Assembly (NCBI RefSeq): GCF_036067295.1 | Contig: NZ_CP107954.1 | Location: 6,572,001-6,636,000, forward strand | DNA length: 64,000 nt | Reading direction: 5' to 3' | Source of the DNA: Kribbella sp. NBC_00382 | GTDB lineage: Bacteria; Actinomycetota; Actinomycetes; Propionibacteriales; Kribbellaceae | Shown here: positions 8,068 through 16,207 of the stretch, one piece after another | Layout of the letters: each line of letters starts with the position of its first letter | How positions within the stretch are numbered: position 1 is the stretch's first letter | Position numbers and translations under genes: made by a program | Notes under the pieces: model-generated | The model's database searches: none | What the model was told of the DNA's origin: nothing | What the model saw: only the letters and a program-made list of their open reading frames with translations

Positions 8068-9009
8068 GTGACCACTACGCCGCCGCCCGGCCAGCAGTAC
8101 CCTCCGAACCCGCAGCAACCGGGCCAGCACCCTCAGCAATTCCCGCAGTACGGCCCGCCCCCGGGCCAGCCCCAAGGTCAGCCGCAGTACCCACCGGCAC
8201 AGCCGGACCAATACGGCCAGCCCGCTCAGGGCGCTCCCCAGTACGGACAGCCGGGGCAAGGCGCTCCGCAGCCGCAGTACGGGCAACCGGGTCAGGGCGC
8301 TCCGCAGTACGGGCAGCAGCAGTACGCGCAGCAGAACTATGCGCCGCCGCAGCCTGGCCAGCCGGGGCAGTTCCCGCAGGGGCAGCAGATGCCGCAGGGA
8401 CAGCCGGGGCAGGTGCAGTGCCGGTTCTGTGGTGGGGTGCCGGCAGTCGCGGCGACTGTGCGCGGACACCAGGGCTTCCTGATCATGATGCGGTTCCTGA
8501 AGCTGCAGGGCCCGTTCTGCAAGACCTGTGGCACCGCGGCGACCCGTGACATGACCGCGAAGAGCATGTGGCAGGGCTGGTGGGGCATCGGGTCGATGAT
8601 CATCAACCCGATCACGATGCTCGTGAACCTCGGTACCTCCTCGAAGTTCAAGAACCTGCCCGAGCCGGCCCCGAACGCGCCCGGCCGCCCGATGGATCCG
8701 GGCAAACCGCTGTTCAAGCGCCCGGCCGTGCTCGGCCTGCTGATCCCGATCGCCGTGATCGCGCTGATCGTCGTCGCCAACTTGAACAAGGCCCCCGAGG
8801 CCACGATCGGCTCCTGCGTCTACAACAAGGGCACCGCGGACAAGCCGAACGTGAAGGTCGTCGACTGCTCGTCGAGCGACGCGGACTACAAGGTGATCGG
8901 CAAGCTCGACAACACCGTGGACGGCGACCAGTGCGCCAAGTTCCAGGACTCGACCGTGTCGTACACGGACCGGAACGCGAAGTACACGCTCTGCCTGACG
9001 CCCAACTAG
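8068..9009 (+). CDS. Membrane protein: Pro/Gln-rich N-terminus, zinc-ribbon-like segment, LppU/SCO3897-like C-terminus
   Basis: 313 aa from GTG. Residues 1-115 are low-complexity Pro/Gln/Gly with near-repeats of QYGQPGQGAPQ. Residues about 119-160 hold two CxxC pairs (CRFC and CKTC) like a zinc ribbon. A single membrane span (AVLGLLIPIAVIALIVVA) lies near residues 230-247. The ~65-residue tail after it has four cysteines and resembles LppU/SCO3897 proteins. Topology suggests cytoplasmic N-terminus and exported tail. Function unknown; 'surface-exposed, disulphide-bonded' is inference. Confidence 0.8.
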   Translation: MTTTPPPGQQYPPNPQQPGQHPQQFPQYGPPPGQPQGQPQYPPAQPDQYGQPAQGAPQYGQPGQGAPQPQYGQPGQGAPQYGQQQYAQQNYAPPQPGQPGQFPQGQQMPQGQPGQVQCRFCGGVPAVAATVRGHQGFLIMMRFLKLQGPFCKTCGTAATRDMTAKSMWQGWWGIGSMIINPITMLVNLGTSSKFKNLPEPAPNAPGRPMDPGKPLFKRPAVLGLLIPIAVIALIVVANLNKAPEATIGSCVYNKGTADKPNVKVVDCSSSDADYKVIGKLDNTVDGDQCAKFQDSTVSYTDRNAKYTLCLTPN

Positions 9010-9014
9010 TACTG

Positions 9015-9047
9015 CGCTCTGCCCAGCCAACCGAGCTGGGCAGAGCG
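9015..9047. terminator. 13-bp stem hairpin between convergent genes
   Basis: CGCTCTGCCCAGC (9015-9027), 7-base loop, GCTGGGCAGAGCG (9035-9047); a perfect stem that exactly fills the gap between the LppU-like gene and the convergent deaminase. Likely a bidirectional terminator of the T-less actinobacterial type. Confidence 0.8.
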
Positions 9048-9051
9048 TAAG

Positions 9052-9477
9052 TCAGTTGTAGTACCCGTCCACGGGCACCCGTGCCTCGTCGTACAGGGCA
9101 GGGCCTTCCTGTGGGACGGCAGCGAAGCCGCCGCCAGGCTTGAGCCCGTTGAGCTGATCACCGGATAGCGCATAGACGACGTGCCCGAGCCCGGAGCGCT
9201 CGATCGCGCCGGTGCACATGCCGCAGGGCTGGCAGCTCGTGTACATCGTGGTGCCGGCCGCTGTCTCCGCATCCAGCTCCCGTGCGGCCCACTTGGCGAG
9301 CTTGAGCTCCGGATGCGCGCTGATGTCGCTGTCGGTGATGCTCGTGTTGTGGTCCTCGGCGATCACCGTGCCGTCGGGCCCGACCAGCAGCGAGCCGAAC
9401 GGCGGGTTCCCTGACTCCCGGGCCGTCGCGGCCAAGGCGATCGCTCGGCGCAGGAAATCTTCTGCTGAGGGGGTCAC
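9052..9477 (-). CDS. Nucleoside/cytidine deaminase-family protein
   Basis: 141 aa, GTG start overlapping the LLM oxidoreductase stop by 4 bases. Zinc site of the CMP/dCMP deaminase fold: H55-P-E57 (usual HAE) and P-C85-GM-C88. Length and NPPFGSLLVG fit guanine deaminase/TadA-like single-domain enzymes; the HPE variant and SGD...GLKPGGGF tail do not settle between guanine, cytosine or other substrates. Confidence 0.9.
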   Translation of the reverse strand: MTPSAEDFLRRAIALAATARESGNPPFGSLLVGPDGTVIAEDHNTSITDSDISAHPELKLAKWAARELDAETAAGTTMYTSCQPCGMCTGAIERSGLGHVVYALSGDQLNGLKPGGGFAAVPQEGPALYDEARVPVDGYYN

Positions 9478-10328
9478 TGTTTCTCCACTCCATCATCGTT
9501 CCAGGACGCCGCGACGGTCGCGAGGTCCTTCCAAGCGTTCTGCGGCCGCTCGGTCTCGGCCGGATCACCGCTGAACGGGTCCAGTACTACGGAAGTCGCG
9601 CCCAGCAGCCGCAGTTCCTCGAGATCGCCCAGCACCTGGTCGAGCGATCCCTCCCCCGCGACTCGCTCGCCCTCCGGCAACGGCAGCGACGTGAGCCGGA
9701 GCAGAATCCGCGGCGCGAAGCCTGGTACCGGCAGACTCTCTTCATCGGCCAGCTCCTTCAGCCGCTGGAGCCCGGTACGCATCCGGTCGACGCGCTGCCG
9801 CAGCGGATGCCACGCATCTCCGAGCCGTACTGCGCGGCGCAGCCCGGCGTCGCTCCCACCGCCGACCCAGATCGGGATGTCACCAGCGCGGTAATCATCG
9901 TCATCGGACCAGGCCGCCCGGACATCGCGGATCAACTCGTCGGTGAGCTTCCCACGCCGAGCGAAGTCGACACCGAGCGCTTCGAACTCCTGCCGAGCCC
10001 ACCCCACACCGAGCCCGAGCACAAAGCGCCCGCCGCTCAACGCGTTGAGGTTGGCCGCCATCCGGGCGACCAGCAGCGGATGCCGGTACGGCGCGATCAG
10101 CACCGTCGTACCGAGTCCGATGCTCGTGAATCCGGCCAGCCAGCTGAGCAAGGTGAAGGGTTCGTAGAAGGGCGCCGGGTACTGCGAAGCCACGTCGGGG
10201 GTGATCGCGACATGGTCGGAGACCAGCAGCCGGCCGTAGCCGAGACCCTCCACCGTCTGGGCCCAGTCGCGGAGTCGGCCGGGGTCGGTACCGGGGCCGA
10301 AGTTGGGGACGTTCACACCGAGTTGCAC
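9474..10328 (-). CDS. LLM-class (luciferase-like) oxidoreductase, probably F420-dependent
   Basis: 284 aa, GTG start. TIM-barrel signature of the class: N-terminal LGVNVPNFGPGTDP, YGRLLVSDHVAI, the RHPLLVARMAANLNALSGGRFVLGLGVGW segment, and IPIWVGGGSDAGLRRAVRLGDAWHP at about residue 165. In actinobacteria such enzymes usually use the deazaflavin F420; reduced FMN cannot be excluded. Coupled to the deaminase downstream by GTGA. Confidence 0.92.
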   Translation of the reverse strand: MQLGVNVPNFGPGTDPGRLRDWAQTVEGLGYGRLLVSDHVAITPDVASQYPAPFYEPFTLLSWLAGFTSIGLGTTVLIAPYRHPLLVARMAANLNALSGGRFVLGLGVGWARQEFEALGVDFARRGKLTDELIRDVRAAWSDDDDYRAGDIPIWVGGGSDAGLRRAVRLGDAWHPLRQRVDRMRTGLQRLKELADEESLPVPGFAPRILLRLTSLPLPEGERVAGEGSLDQVLGDLEELRLLGATSVVLDPFSGDPAETERPQNAWKDLATVAASWNDDGVEKQ

Positions 10329-10387
10329 CCCCTCAGGCTATCCAGCCGAAAGGCCGTGCCTGAAGAGATTCCTCGTCGAAAACCAGG

Positions 10388-10415
10388 TTCGCGACCATGG
10401 ATTCGTCGGTAGATT
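10388..10415 (+). promoter_or_regulatory. Possible leaderless promoter of the Lrp-type regulator
   Basis: TTCGCG at 10388-10393, 16-base spacer, TAGATT at 10410-10415, only 6 bases before the ATG at 10422. That spacing would put the transcription start at or next to the start codon, and no ribosome-binding site is visible. Confidence 0.35.
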
Positions 10416-10421
10416 GACCTG

Positions 10422-10880
10422 ATGACCGTGACTCTCGATCCGACCGACTGGGCCATCCTGGTCGAGGTGCAACGCGACGGCCGGATCCCGCTGACCGAGC
10501 TGGGCCGCCGGATCAATCTCAGCGCCTCGGCGACCACCGAGCGGCTGAAGCGGCTGGAGTCGACCGGCGTCATCAGCGGCTACCGGGCCGACGTCGATCT
10601 CGCGAAGGTCGGGTTCGCCGTGCTGGCCGTAGTACGGCTGAAGTATCCGGGCAACAAGCACGATCCGCTGAAGAAGCTGCTCGAGCGTCGCTTCGAGATT
10701 CTCGAGTGCCTCCGGACCACCGGCGACGACTGCTACACGCTGAAGGTCGCGGCCGGCTCGATGGCCCACCTCGAGCAACTCGTCAACGAACTGACCGAGT
10801 TCGGCAGCACCACCACCAACCTCGTCTACAGCGAGACCCAGCCCTACCGCGGCCCCCAAGCCCCGCCCCCGGAGTTGTGA
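10422..10880 (+). CDS. Lrp/AsnC-family transcriptional regulator
   Basis: 152 aa. Residues 1-60 are the AsnC helix-turn-helix (DWAILVEVQRDGRIPLTELGRRINLSASATTERLKRL); residues about 65-145 are the RAM/ligand-binding domain (VVRLKYPGN, then LRTTGDDCYTLKVAAGSMAHLEQLV). It lies divergent from the LLM oxidoreductase and its stop overlaps the next gene's ATG by one base, so it is co-translated with the unknown protein downstream. Confidence 0.93.
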   Translation: MTVTLDPTDWAILVEVQRDGRIPLTELGRRINLSASATTERLKRLESTGVISGYRADVDLAKVGFAVLAVVRLKYPGNKHDPLKKLLERRFEILECLRTTGDDCYTLKVAAGSMAHLEQLVNELTEFGSTTTNLVYSETQPYRGPQAPPPEL

Positions 10881-11719
10881 TGCGCGTCCTCGATATCCCG
10901 GTCTCCCCTGTCCTGCTCAAGAACTGGGTGGACTGGCTCGCTCCGGACAAGCAGCCCTTCTACGTGACTGCCAAGCAGCTCCGGAGCTGGAAGCTTCCGC
11001 AGGACGACACCGAGCCGGACCCGAATCTCCGCGACACCTACCGCACCTACAACCTCGAGAGCCGGCTCCGCTCGGTCTGGCTGGACGAGGCCGGCTTCCT
11101 GAGCTTGCCCCAGGCAACCAGGGCTGGGCTGGTCCGGGCTCAGGTTGTCAACGGCCGAGACGCAGTACCGTCCGTACGCCGATGGCGCGAGGTACTGGGG
11201 TTGGAGATCAAGTCACAGGCCGACGGCCACCGCTTCGTCTGGTGGAAGTCCCTGCTCCAAGGATCCCGAGCGGCGAAGGTGCTGCCGGCCATCGTGAGCG
11301 AAGACCTGCACCCGAGTCGCCATCGCGAGGTACGGACCTGGCCGAAGCTGCTCCCCAGCGCCCGGGCATTGGCCGGCACCTGGCCTGAGGGCAGCGGAGC
11401 GAATTGCTTCGGCACGGTCATGGCCGCGGCCGGTGTAGAGGGCGCCGAGCACACGTGGATGCAGCGCGAGCCGTTCGAGCAGTGGCTGGCTGACCACACG
11501 AGCCGCGGCGGGCGCGACGAAGTACCGGGCACTGTGTTGGTGTGGCGTGACACCAGCACTCACCTGGTGCAGCACGCTGCCGTCTCGCTCGGGGACGGCT
11601 ACGCGCTCCACAAGCCGTCGCAGGCGTGGAGCACTCCGCGCAAGGTCCGTACCGTGGGCGAGGTGCGCCGCTCGACCCGTACTGCGGGGTGGCGCCTGGA
11701 GCGCCACTCCCTGGGGTAG
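10880..11719 (+). CDS. Unknown protein, possible NlpC/P60-like cysteine-hydrolase C-terminus
   Basis: 279 aa starting at ATG 10880 inside the TGATG junction with the Lrp-type gene. I do not recognise the N-terminal ~165 residues. The C-terminal part has a Cys block (GANCFGTVMAAAGV) and, about 70 residues on, a His block (VQHAAVSLGDGYALHKPS) in the order and spacing of NlpC/P60-type amidases, where Cys is the nucleophile and His the base. No signal peptide, so it would act in the cytoplasm. The hydrolase idea is inference from motif order. Confidence 0.7.
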   Translation: MRVLDIPVSPVLLKNWVDWLAPDKQPFYVTAKQLRSWKLPQDDTEPDPNLRDTYRTYNLESRLRSVWLDEAGFLSLPQATRAGLVRAQVVNGRDAVPSVRRWREVLGLEIKSQADGHRFVWWKSLLQGSRAAKVLPAIVSEDLHPSRHREVRTWPKLLPSARALAGTWPEGSGANCFGTVMAAAGVEGAEHTWMQREPFEQWLADHTSRGGRDEVPGTVLVWRDTSTHLVQHAAVSLGDGYALHKPSQAWSTPRKVRTVGEVRRSTRTAGWRLERHSLG

Positions 11720-11720
11720 C

Positions 11721-12155
11721 TCAGTCGAAGAGCGTGGTGGTGACCGGTGTGCCCAGCTCTACCGTGCGGCTGACAGTGCACAGCCGGTCGTGGGACATCT
11801 TGACGGCTCGGGGTAGCGCCTCGCGGGCCTTGTCGCCGTCCTCGCCTTCGGGGAACCTGACGGTGAACTCGACCGCCAGGTTCTCGAGCCGGTTGCCCTG
11901 CTCGGTGTCGCGGACCTTGTCACCGCTGACCGTGGCGCGGAACTCGGTGGGCTCGGCGCGGCGGCTCGTCACCACGTCGACGTCGATCGCCGAGCAGGTG
12001 CCGATCGCGGCCAGGAACAGCTCTACCGGGGTGAAGTCGGTGTCGGCGCCGGAGCCGACCGAGAGGCTGCCGCCGCGGACGTTGCGGACCTCGTACTTGC
12101 TGTTGGCGGTGCGCTCGAACTGCACGTGCCGACGGTTGTCGTCGCCCATATCCAT
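11721..12155 (-). CDS. OsmC/Ohr-family protein (peroxide detoxification)
   Basis: 144 aa. The two redox cysteines of the family are present in GTCSAIDVDVVTSRR (first Cys) and HDRLCTVSRTVE (second Cys), which together reduce organic hydroperoxides. The arrangement is nearer OsmC/YhfA than Ohr. Preceded by a GTTGCT-N3-AGCAAC inverted repeat 8 bases before the ATG; the upstream same-strand gene encodes an NAD(P)-binding protein. Confidence 0.9.
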   Translation of the reverse strand: MDMGDDNRRHVQFERTANSKYEVRNVRGGSLSVGSGADTDFTPVELFLAAIGTCSAIDVDVVTSRRAEPTEFRATVSGDKVRDTEQGNRLENLAVEFTVRFPEGEDGDKAREALPRAVKMSHDRLCTVSRTVELGTPVTTTLFD

Positions 12156-12163
12156 CGCAATCT

Positions 12164-12178
12164 GTTGCTGTTAGCAAC
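12164..12178. promoter_or_regulatory. Inverted repeat upstream of osmC-like gene
   Basis: GTTGCT, 3-base spacer, AGCAAC, sitting in the 24-base gap between the NAD(P)-binding gene stop and the OsmC-family start. Size and symmetry fit a MarR/OhrR or HxlR-type operator; a weak terminator is the alternative. Confidence 0.4.
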
Positions 12179-12179
12179 G

Positions 12180-12833
12180 TCAGAGAGTGGCCAATGCCTC
12201 GGCGACAGGGGTGGTGCCACCGATCAGTTCCAGGGTGCGGCCGATCGCGGCCGGGGTGTCGCACAGGCCGGCCAGGACGAGCGCGACGTCGTCGCGGGTG
12301 ACGCTGCCGCGACCGGTCTTGTCCGCGAGCAGCACCAGGCCGGTACCGGGGTCGTTGGTCAGCGCGCCCGGGCGCAGAATCGTCCAGTCGAGGCCGTCCC
12401 GGGCACGCAGGTCGTCCTCGGCGGCCTTCTTGGCCTTCAGGTAGATCGTGAACGTGTCGGCCGGATCCAGCTGGTCGACGCGGTCGGCGCCCATCGAGCT
12501 CACCTGGATGTGACGCCGTACGCCGGCCTGCTCGGCCGCATCGGCGAGAAGGCCGGCCGCGCCACGGTCGACGGTGTCCTTGCGGTCGTTCCCGCTGCCC
12601 GGACCGGCGCCCGCCGAGAAGATCGCGACGTCAGCACCTTCCAGTACCTTCGCCACCGACTCGACGTCAGCGGACTCGAGGTCCAGTACCGCGGCCTCGC
12701 CGCCGGCCGCCGCGATATCGGCCTCGTGCGCGGGGTTGCGCACCAGCCCGACCACCGAATGCCCGTCCGCGGCGAGCAGCTTCGTCAGCCGCAGCGCGAT
12801 CTGTCCATGTCCACCAGCAATCACGACTCGCAT
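12180..12833 (-). CDS. NAD(P)-binding atypical short-chain dehydrogenase/epimerase-like protein
   Basis: 217 aa. N-terminal Rossmann motif VIAGGHGQIALRL (GxxGxxA/G), then VGLVRNP, HIQVSSMGAD (catalytic-serine region) and YLKAKKAAEDDLRARDGLDWTILRPGAL, the pattern of NmrA/YwnB-like atypical SDRs. Some members sense NADPH or reduce quinones. Placed just before the OsmC-family gene in the same direction, consistent with redox-stress duty, which is inference. Confidence 0.9.
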   Translation of the reverse strand: MRVVIAGGHGQIALRLTKLLAADGHSVVGLVRNPAHEADIAAAGGEAAVLDLESADVESVAKVLEGADVAIFSAGAGPGSGNDRKDTVDRGAAGLLADAAEQAGVRRHIQVSSMGADRVDQLDPADTFTIYLKAKKAAEDDLRARDGLDWTILRPGALTNDPGTGLVLLADKTGRGSVTRDDVALVLAGLCDTPAAIGRTLELIGGTTPVAEALATL

Positions 12834-12881
12834 ACCCCGAGCCTAGTTGACGCTCACGTCAGGCCAAGGCAAGGCCGCAGA

Positions 12882-14762
12882 TCAGGGTTCGCGCCGGAGG
12901 ATCGAGCGGAGGGCGTCGAGCACGCTCGCGTCCTCGATCGTCGACGGGACCGGTTCGTCGCGGCCGTCGGCGATCCCCCGCATCGTCTTGCGGAGAATCT
13001 TGCCCGACCGCGTCTTCGGCAGCGCGTCAACGACGGACACGTCCCGGAACGCCGCCACCGGACCGATATCCCGGCGCACAGCGGCCACCAACTCCTCCTG
13101 CAGCACCTCGGGCGCGATCGTCGCGCCAGCCTTCAGAACCACCAGCCCACGCGGCAATTGCCCCTTCAAAGCGTCATGCACCCCGATCACAGCGCACTCG
13201 GCCACCGCGGGATGCGCCGCGAGCACCGCCTCCATGCTCCCGGTCGACAGCCGATGCCCGGCCACGTTGATCACGTCGTCGGTCCGGCCCATCACGAAGA
13301 CGTAGCCGTCGGCATCGACATACCCGGAGTCGCCGGTCAGGTAGTACCCGTCGAAGCGACTCAGATAGTTGTCGATGTAGCGCTGGTCATCGCCCCACAG
13401 CGTCGGCAACGCCCCGGGCGGCAGCGGCAGCTTGATCGCAATCGAGCCCTCCTCCCCCGCGGGCAGCTGGGACCCGTCCGGGTCGAGCACCTGCACGTCC
13501 CACCCAGGCAGCGGCACGGTCGCCGACCCCGGCTTGACCGGCAACGGCTCGAGCCCACGCGGGTTCGCGACGATGGGCCAGCCGGTCTCCGTCTGCCACC
13601 AGTGATCGACCACCGGTACGCCGAGCTTGTCGTGGGCCCAGTGATACGTCTCCGGGTCGAGCCGCTCGCCGGCCAGGAACAACGTGCTGAACCCCTCCAG
13701 CCGGTACTTCGCCAGCTCACTCGCCTCGGGATCGACCTTCTTGATCGCCCGCAACGCGGTCGGCGCGGTGAAGAGCGCCTTCACGCCGTGGTCGGAGATC
13801 ACTCGCCAGAAGGCGCCGGCGTCCGGAGTACCGACTGGCTTTCCTTCGTAGAGGACGGTCGTGGCGCCGATGAGCAGTGGCGCGTAGACGATGTACGAGT
13901 GGCCGACGACCCAGCCGACGTCCGATGCGGTCCACCAGACGTCGCCGGGCTTGATGTCGTACACGGCTCCCATGCTCCAGGCGAGCGCGACGGCATGACC
14001 GCCGTTGTCGCGGACGACGCCTTTCGGCTTCCCGGTCGTACCGGACGTGTAGAGCACGTAGAGCGGGTCGGTCGCCGCGACCGGCACGGGATCGGCCGGA
14101 GTGGCCTTGGCGACCGCGTCGGCCCAGGCGACATCGCGCTCGCCGAGCCGGCCGGGCATGAACTCGCGCTGCAGCAGCACGGTCCGATCCGGCTGATGCG
14201 TGGCGAGCTCGAGGGCGGCGTCCACGATCGGCTTGTACTCGACCAGCCGGGCCGGTTCGATCCCGCAGGAGGCCGCGACGATCACCTTCGGCGTCGCGTC
14301 GTCGATCCGCGCCGCCAGCTCCTTGGGCGCGAACCCGCCGAACACCACCGAGTGCACCGCGCCGAGCCGGGCGCAGGCCAGCATCGTGATCACTGCCTCC
14401 GGGATCATCGGCATGTAGACGATCACCCGATCGCCCTTGCCCACGCCGAGCTCACGCAAGGCGCCCGCGAAGAGCGCCACCTCGTCGCGCAGTTCGCCGT
14501 AGGTGTAGCTGTGCGCGTGATCGGTGACCGGTGAGTCGTAGATCAGCGCCGTCCGGTCCCCGTGCCCGGCCTCGACGTGGCGATCGAGCGCGTTGTACGA
14601 GGTGTTGAGCTCGCCGTCGGGGAACCACCGGTAGATCGGCGCCGCCGAGTCGTCCAGCGCTCGCATGGGTGGCCGCGTCCAGGTGATCGCGCCGGCCGCC
14701 TCGAGCCAGAACCCCTCCGGGTCGGCCAGGCTGCGGCGGTGACTGTCCTCGTATGCACCCAT
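12882..14762 (-). CDS. prpE: Propionyl-CoA synthetase (AMP-forming)
   Basis: 626 aa, normal length, ATG with GGAGG upstream. Makes propionyl-CoA from propionate, CoA and ATP. ANL-superfamily motifs: P-loop YTSGTTGKPKGVVRDNGG (the RDNGG tail is typical of PrpE rather than Acs), WWTASDVGWVVGHSYIVYAPL, DHWWQTETGW, YYLTGDSGYVDADGY, and the C-terminal PKTRSGKILRKTMR whose last lysine is the usual acylation-controlled residue. Acetyl-CoA synthetase-like side activity is likely. Transcribed away from the threonine dehydratase gene. Confidence 0.93.
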   Translation of the reverse strand: MGAYEDSHRRSLADPEGFWLEAAGAITWTRPPMRALDDSAAPIYRWFPDGELNTSYNALDRHVEAGHGDRTALIYDSPVTDHAHSYTYGELRDEVALFAGALRELGVGKGDRVIVYMPMIPEAVITMLACARLGAVHSVVFGGFAPKELAARIDDATPKVIVAASCGIEPARLVEYKPIVDAALELATHQPDRTVLLQREFMPGRLGERDVAWADAVAKATPADPVPVAATDPLYVLYTSGTTGKPKGVVRDNGGHAVALAWSMGAVYDIKPGDVWWTASDVGWVVGHSYIVYAPLLIGATTVLYEGKPVGTPDAGAFWRVISDHGVKALFTAPTALRAIKKVDPEASELAKYRLEGFSTLFLAGERLDPETYHWAHDKLGVPVVDHWWQTETGWPIVANPRGLEPLPVKPGSATVPLPGWDVQVLDPDGSQLPAGEEGSIAIKLPLPPGALPTLWGDDQRYIDNYLSRFDGYYLTGDSGYVDADGYVFVMGRTDDVINVAGHRLSTGSMEAVLAAHPAVAECAVIGVHDALKGQLPRGLVVLKAGATIAPEVLQEELVAAVRRDIGPVAAFRDVSVVDALPKTRSGKILRKTMRGIADGRDEPVPSTIEDASVLDALRSILRREP

Positions 14763-14832
14763 CGGGTCGCCTCCAACTCATCGGTGAAGCTCGCACCACG
14801 GTAGTCCTGATCCGCGTGGCAAGGTGGAACAC

Positions 14833-15750
14833 ATGACCGTGACTCGTACCGACATCCAGCTCGCCGCGGACCGGATCGCCGGCCGCGTCCGCCGTACTCC
14901 GGTACTGCGGGTCTCGCCCACGCTCACCTTCAAGCTGGAGCTCCTGCAACACGTCGGCTCGTTCAAGCCGCGGGGCGCGTTCAACCGGTTACTCGTCGCG
15001 AAGGAGCAAGGCACGCTCACCGGCCAGGGCATCGTCACCGCGTCGGGTGGCAACGCCGGTCTGGCCGGCGCGTACGCCGCTCGCGAGCTCGGCGTACCGG
15101 CCCGGATCTTCGTCCCCACCACGGCGCCGGCGGCCAAGGTCGCGCGGCTGCGAACTCTCGACGCGGACGTGGTGCAGATCGGGAACGAGTACGCCGAGGC
15201 GTACGAAGCCGCCGTCGCCGAGGCCGAGAAGTCCGGCGCGTTGCTGCTGCACGCGTATGACCAGCCGGAGGTCGTGGCCGGTCAGGGCACGATCGGGCTG
15301 GAGCTGCTCGAGGACGTCAGCTTCGACACCGTGCTGGTCGCAGTCGGCGGAGGAGGCTTGATCGGTGGCATCGCGACGGCCCTCGGAGACCGCGCCCAGG
15401 TCATCGGCATCGAACCCGAGCTGGCTCCCACCCTCGCCAAGACCCTCGCCGCGGGCGAGCTCACCGACGTACAGGTCGGCGGTGTGGCAGCAGACTCCCT
15501 GGGCGCCCGCCGCTTCGGAGCCCTCGCCTTCGAGGCCGTCCGGGCGAACAACGTCAAGTCGGTCCTGGTCACCGACGACTCAATCGTTGCCGCCCGCAAC
15601 GACCTCTGGCGCGATTACCAACTCGCCGTCGAACACGGCGCCGCCGTCACCTACGCCGCCCTGCAAACCGGCGCCTACCAACCAGCCGAAGGAGAGCGTG
15701 TCGTCGCAATCATCTGCGGCGCCAACACCGACCTCTCAACAATCGGCTGA
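14833..15750 (+). CDS. PLP-dependent threonine/serine dehydratase-like enzyme
   Basis: 305 aa from ATG 14833, favoured over GTG 14824 because AAGGTGG sits 6 bases upstream. K45 in GSFKPRGAFN is the PLP lysine; SGGNAGLAGAYAA binds the phosphate-side carboxylate; VGGGGLIGGIA is the glycine loop for PLP phosphate. Fold type II enzymes of this shape deaminate threonine or serine or open related substrates. No ACT regulatory domain, so a catabolic rather than biosynthetic role is likelier. Confidence 0.9.
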   Translation: MTVTRTDIQLAADRIAGRVRRTPVLRVSPTLTFKLELLQHVGSFKPRGAFNRLLVAKEQGTLTGQGIVTASGGNAGLAGAYAARELGVPARIFVPTTAPAAKVARLRTLDADVVQIGNEYAEAYEAAVAEAEKSGALLLHAYDQPEVVAGQGTIGLELLEDVSFDTVLVAVGGGGLIGGIATALGDRAQVIGIEPELAPTLAKTLAAGELTDVQVGGVAADSLGARRFGALAFEAVRANNVKSVLVTDDSIVAARNDLWRDYQLAVEHGAAVTYAALQTGAYQPAEGERVVAIICGANTDLSTIG

Positions 15751-16176
15751 GCGCAGCGTGATGAAGGGGATCGTGTCGCCCGGCAGCAGGTAGCGCTCGG
15801 TCTCCACGAAGCCGTGGGCCAAGGCGAAGCGCAGCCCGTCCTGGTTGGACTCCAGCACGATCGTCTCGACCAAGTCGGACAGCGCCTGAGCGTGCGGCAG
15901 CTCGGCTGCGTAGAACTCGTCGCCGAAGCCTTGGCGGCGGTGGGCGGGCAGTACGCGGACGATCAGGGTCGCGGCCGGGGTGTCTTCTTCCGGTGGCCGC
16001 ACGGTCGCGCACCCGACCGGTACGTCGTTGTCGTACGCGACCGTCAGGCGGCGGTGCTGGGCGCGCTCCCGGACGACGTCGAGCGGCAGCGGGTCCGTCG
16101 GGATGATCTCGTTGTGCACGAACTGCCAGTCGGCCAGGCCTGGTCCGTCGGTGACGTGCTCGATCCGGAGGCTCAC
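15736..16176 (-). CDS. GNAT-family N-acetyltransferase
   Basis: 146 aa from GTG 16176; a TTG start at 16188 would add four residues. The acetyl-CoA loop appears as VLPAHRRQGFGDEFYAAEL and the C-terminal motif as ESNQDGLRFALAHGFVETERY. Overlaps the end of the threonine dehydratase gene tail to tail by 15 bases. Substrate unknown. Confidence 0.85.
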   Translation of the reverse strand: MSLRIEHVTDGPGLADWQFVHNEIIPTDPLPLDVVRERAQHRRLTVAYDNDVPVGCATVRPPEEDTPAATLIVRVLPAHRRQGFGDEFYAAELPHAQALSDLVETIVLESNQDGLRFALAHGFVETERYLLPGDTIPFITLRSADC

Positions 16177-16207
16177 CGGCGCAGCCAATCGCAGCGCCGG
16201 GCGGACG

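Noticed and set aside
8089..8420. Short repeats suggestive of a CRISPR or minisatellite array
   Set aside because: They are Pro/Gln codon repeats within an open reading frame, not spaced DNA repeats.
12126..14534. Very long open frame (about 800 codons) on the + strand opposite prpE
   Set aside because: Arg/Pro/His-rich shadow of a GC-rich gene; no family motifs, while the opposite strand encodes a complete propionyl-CoA synthetase.
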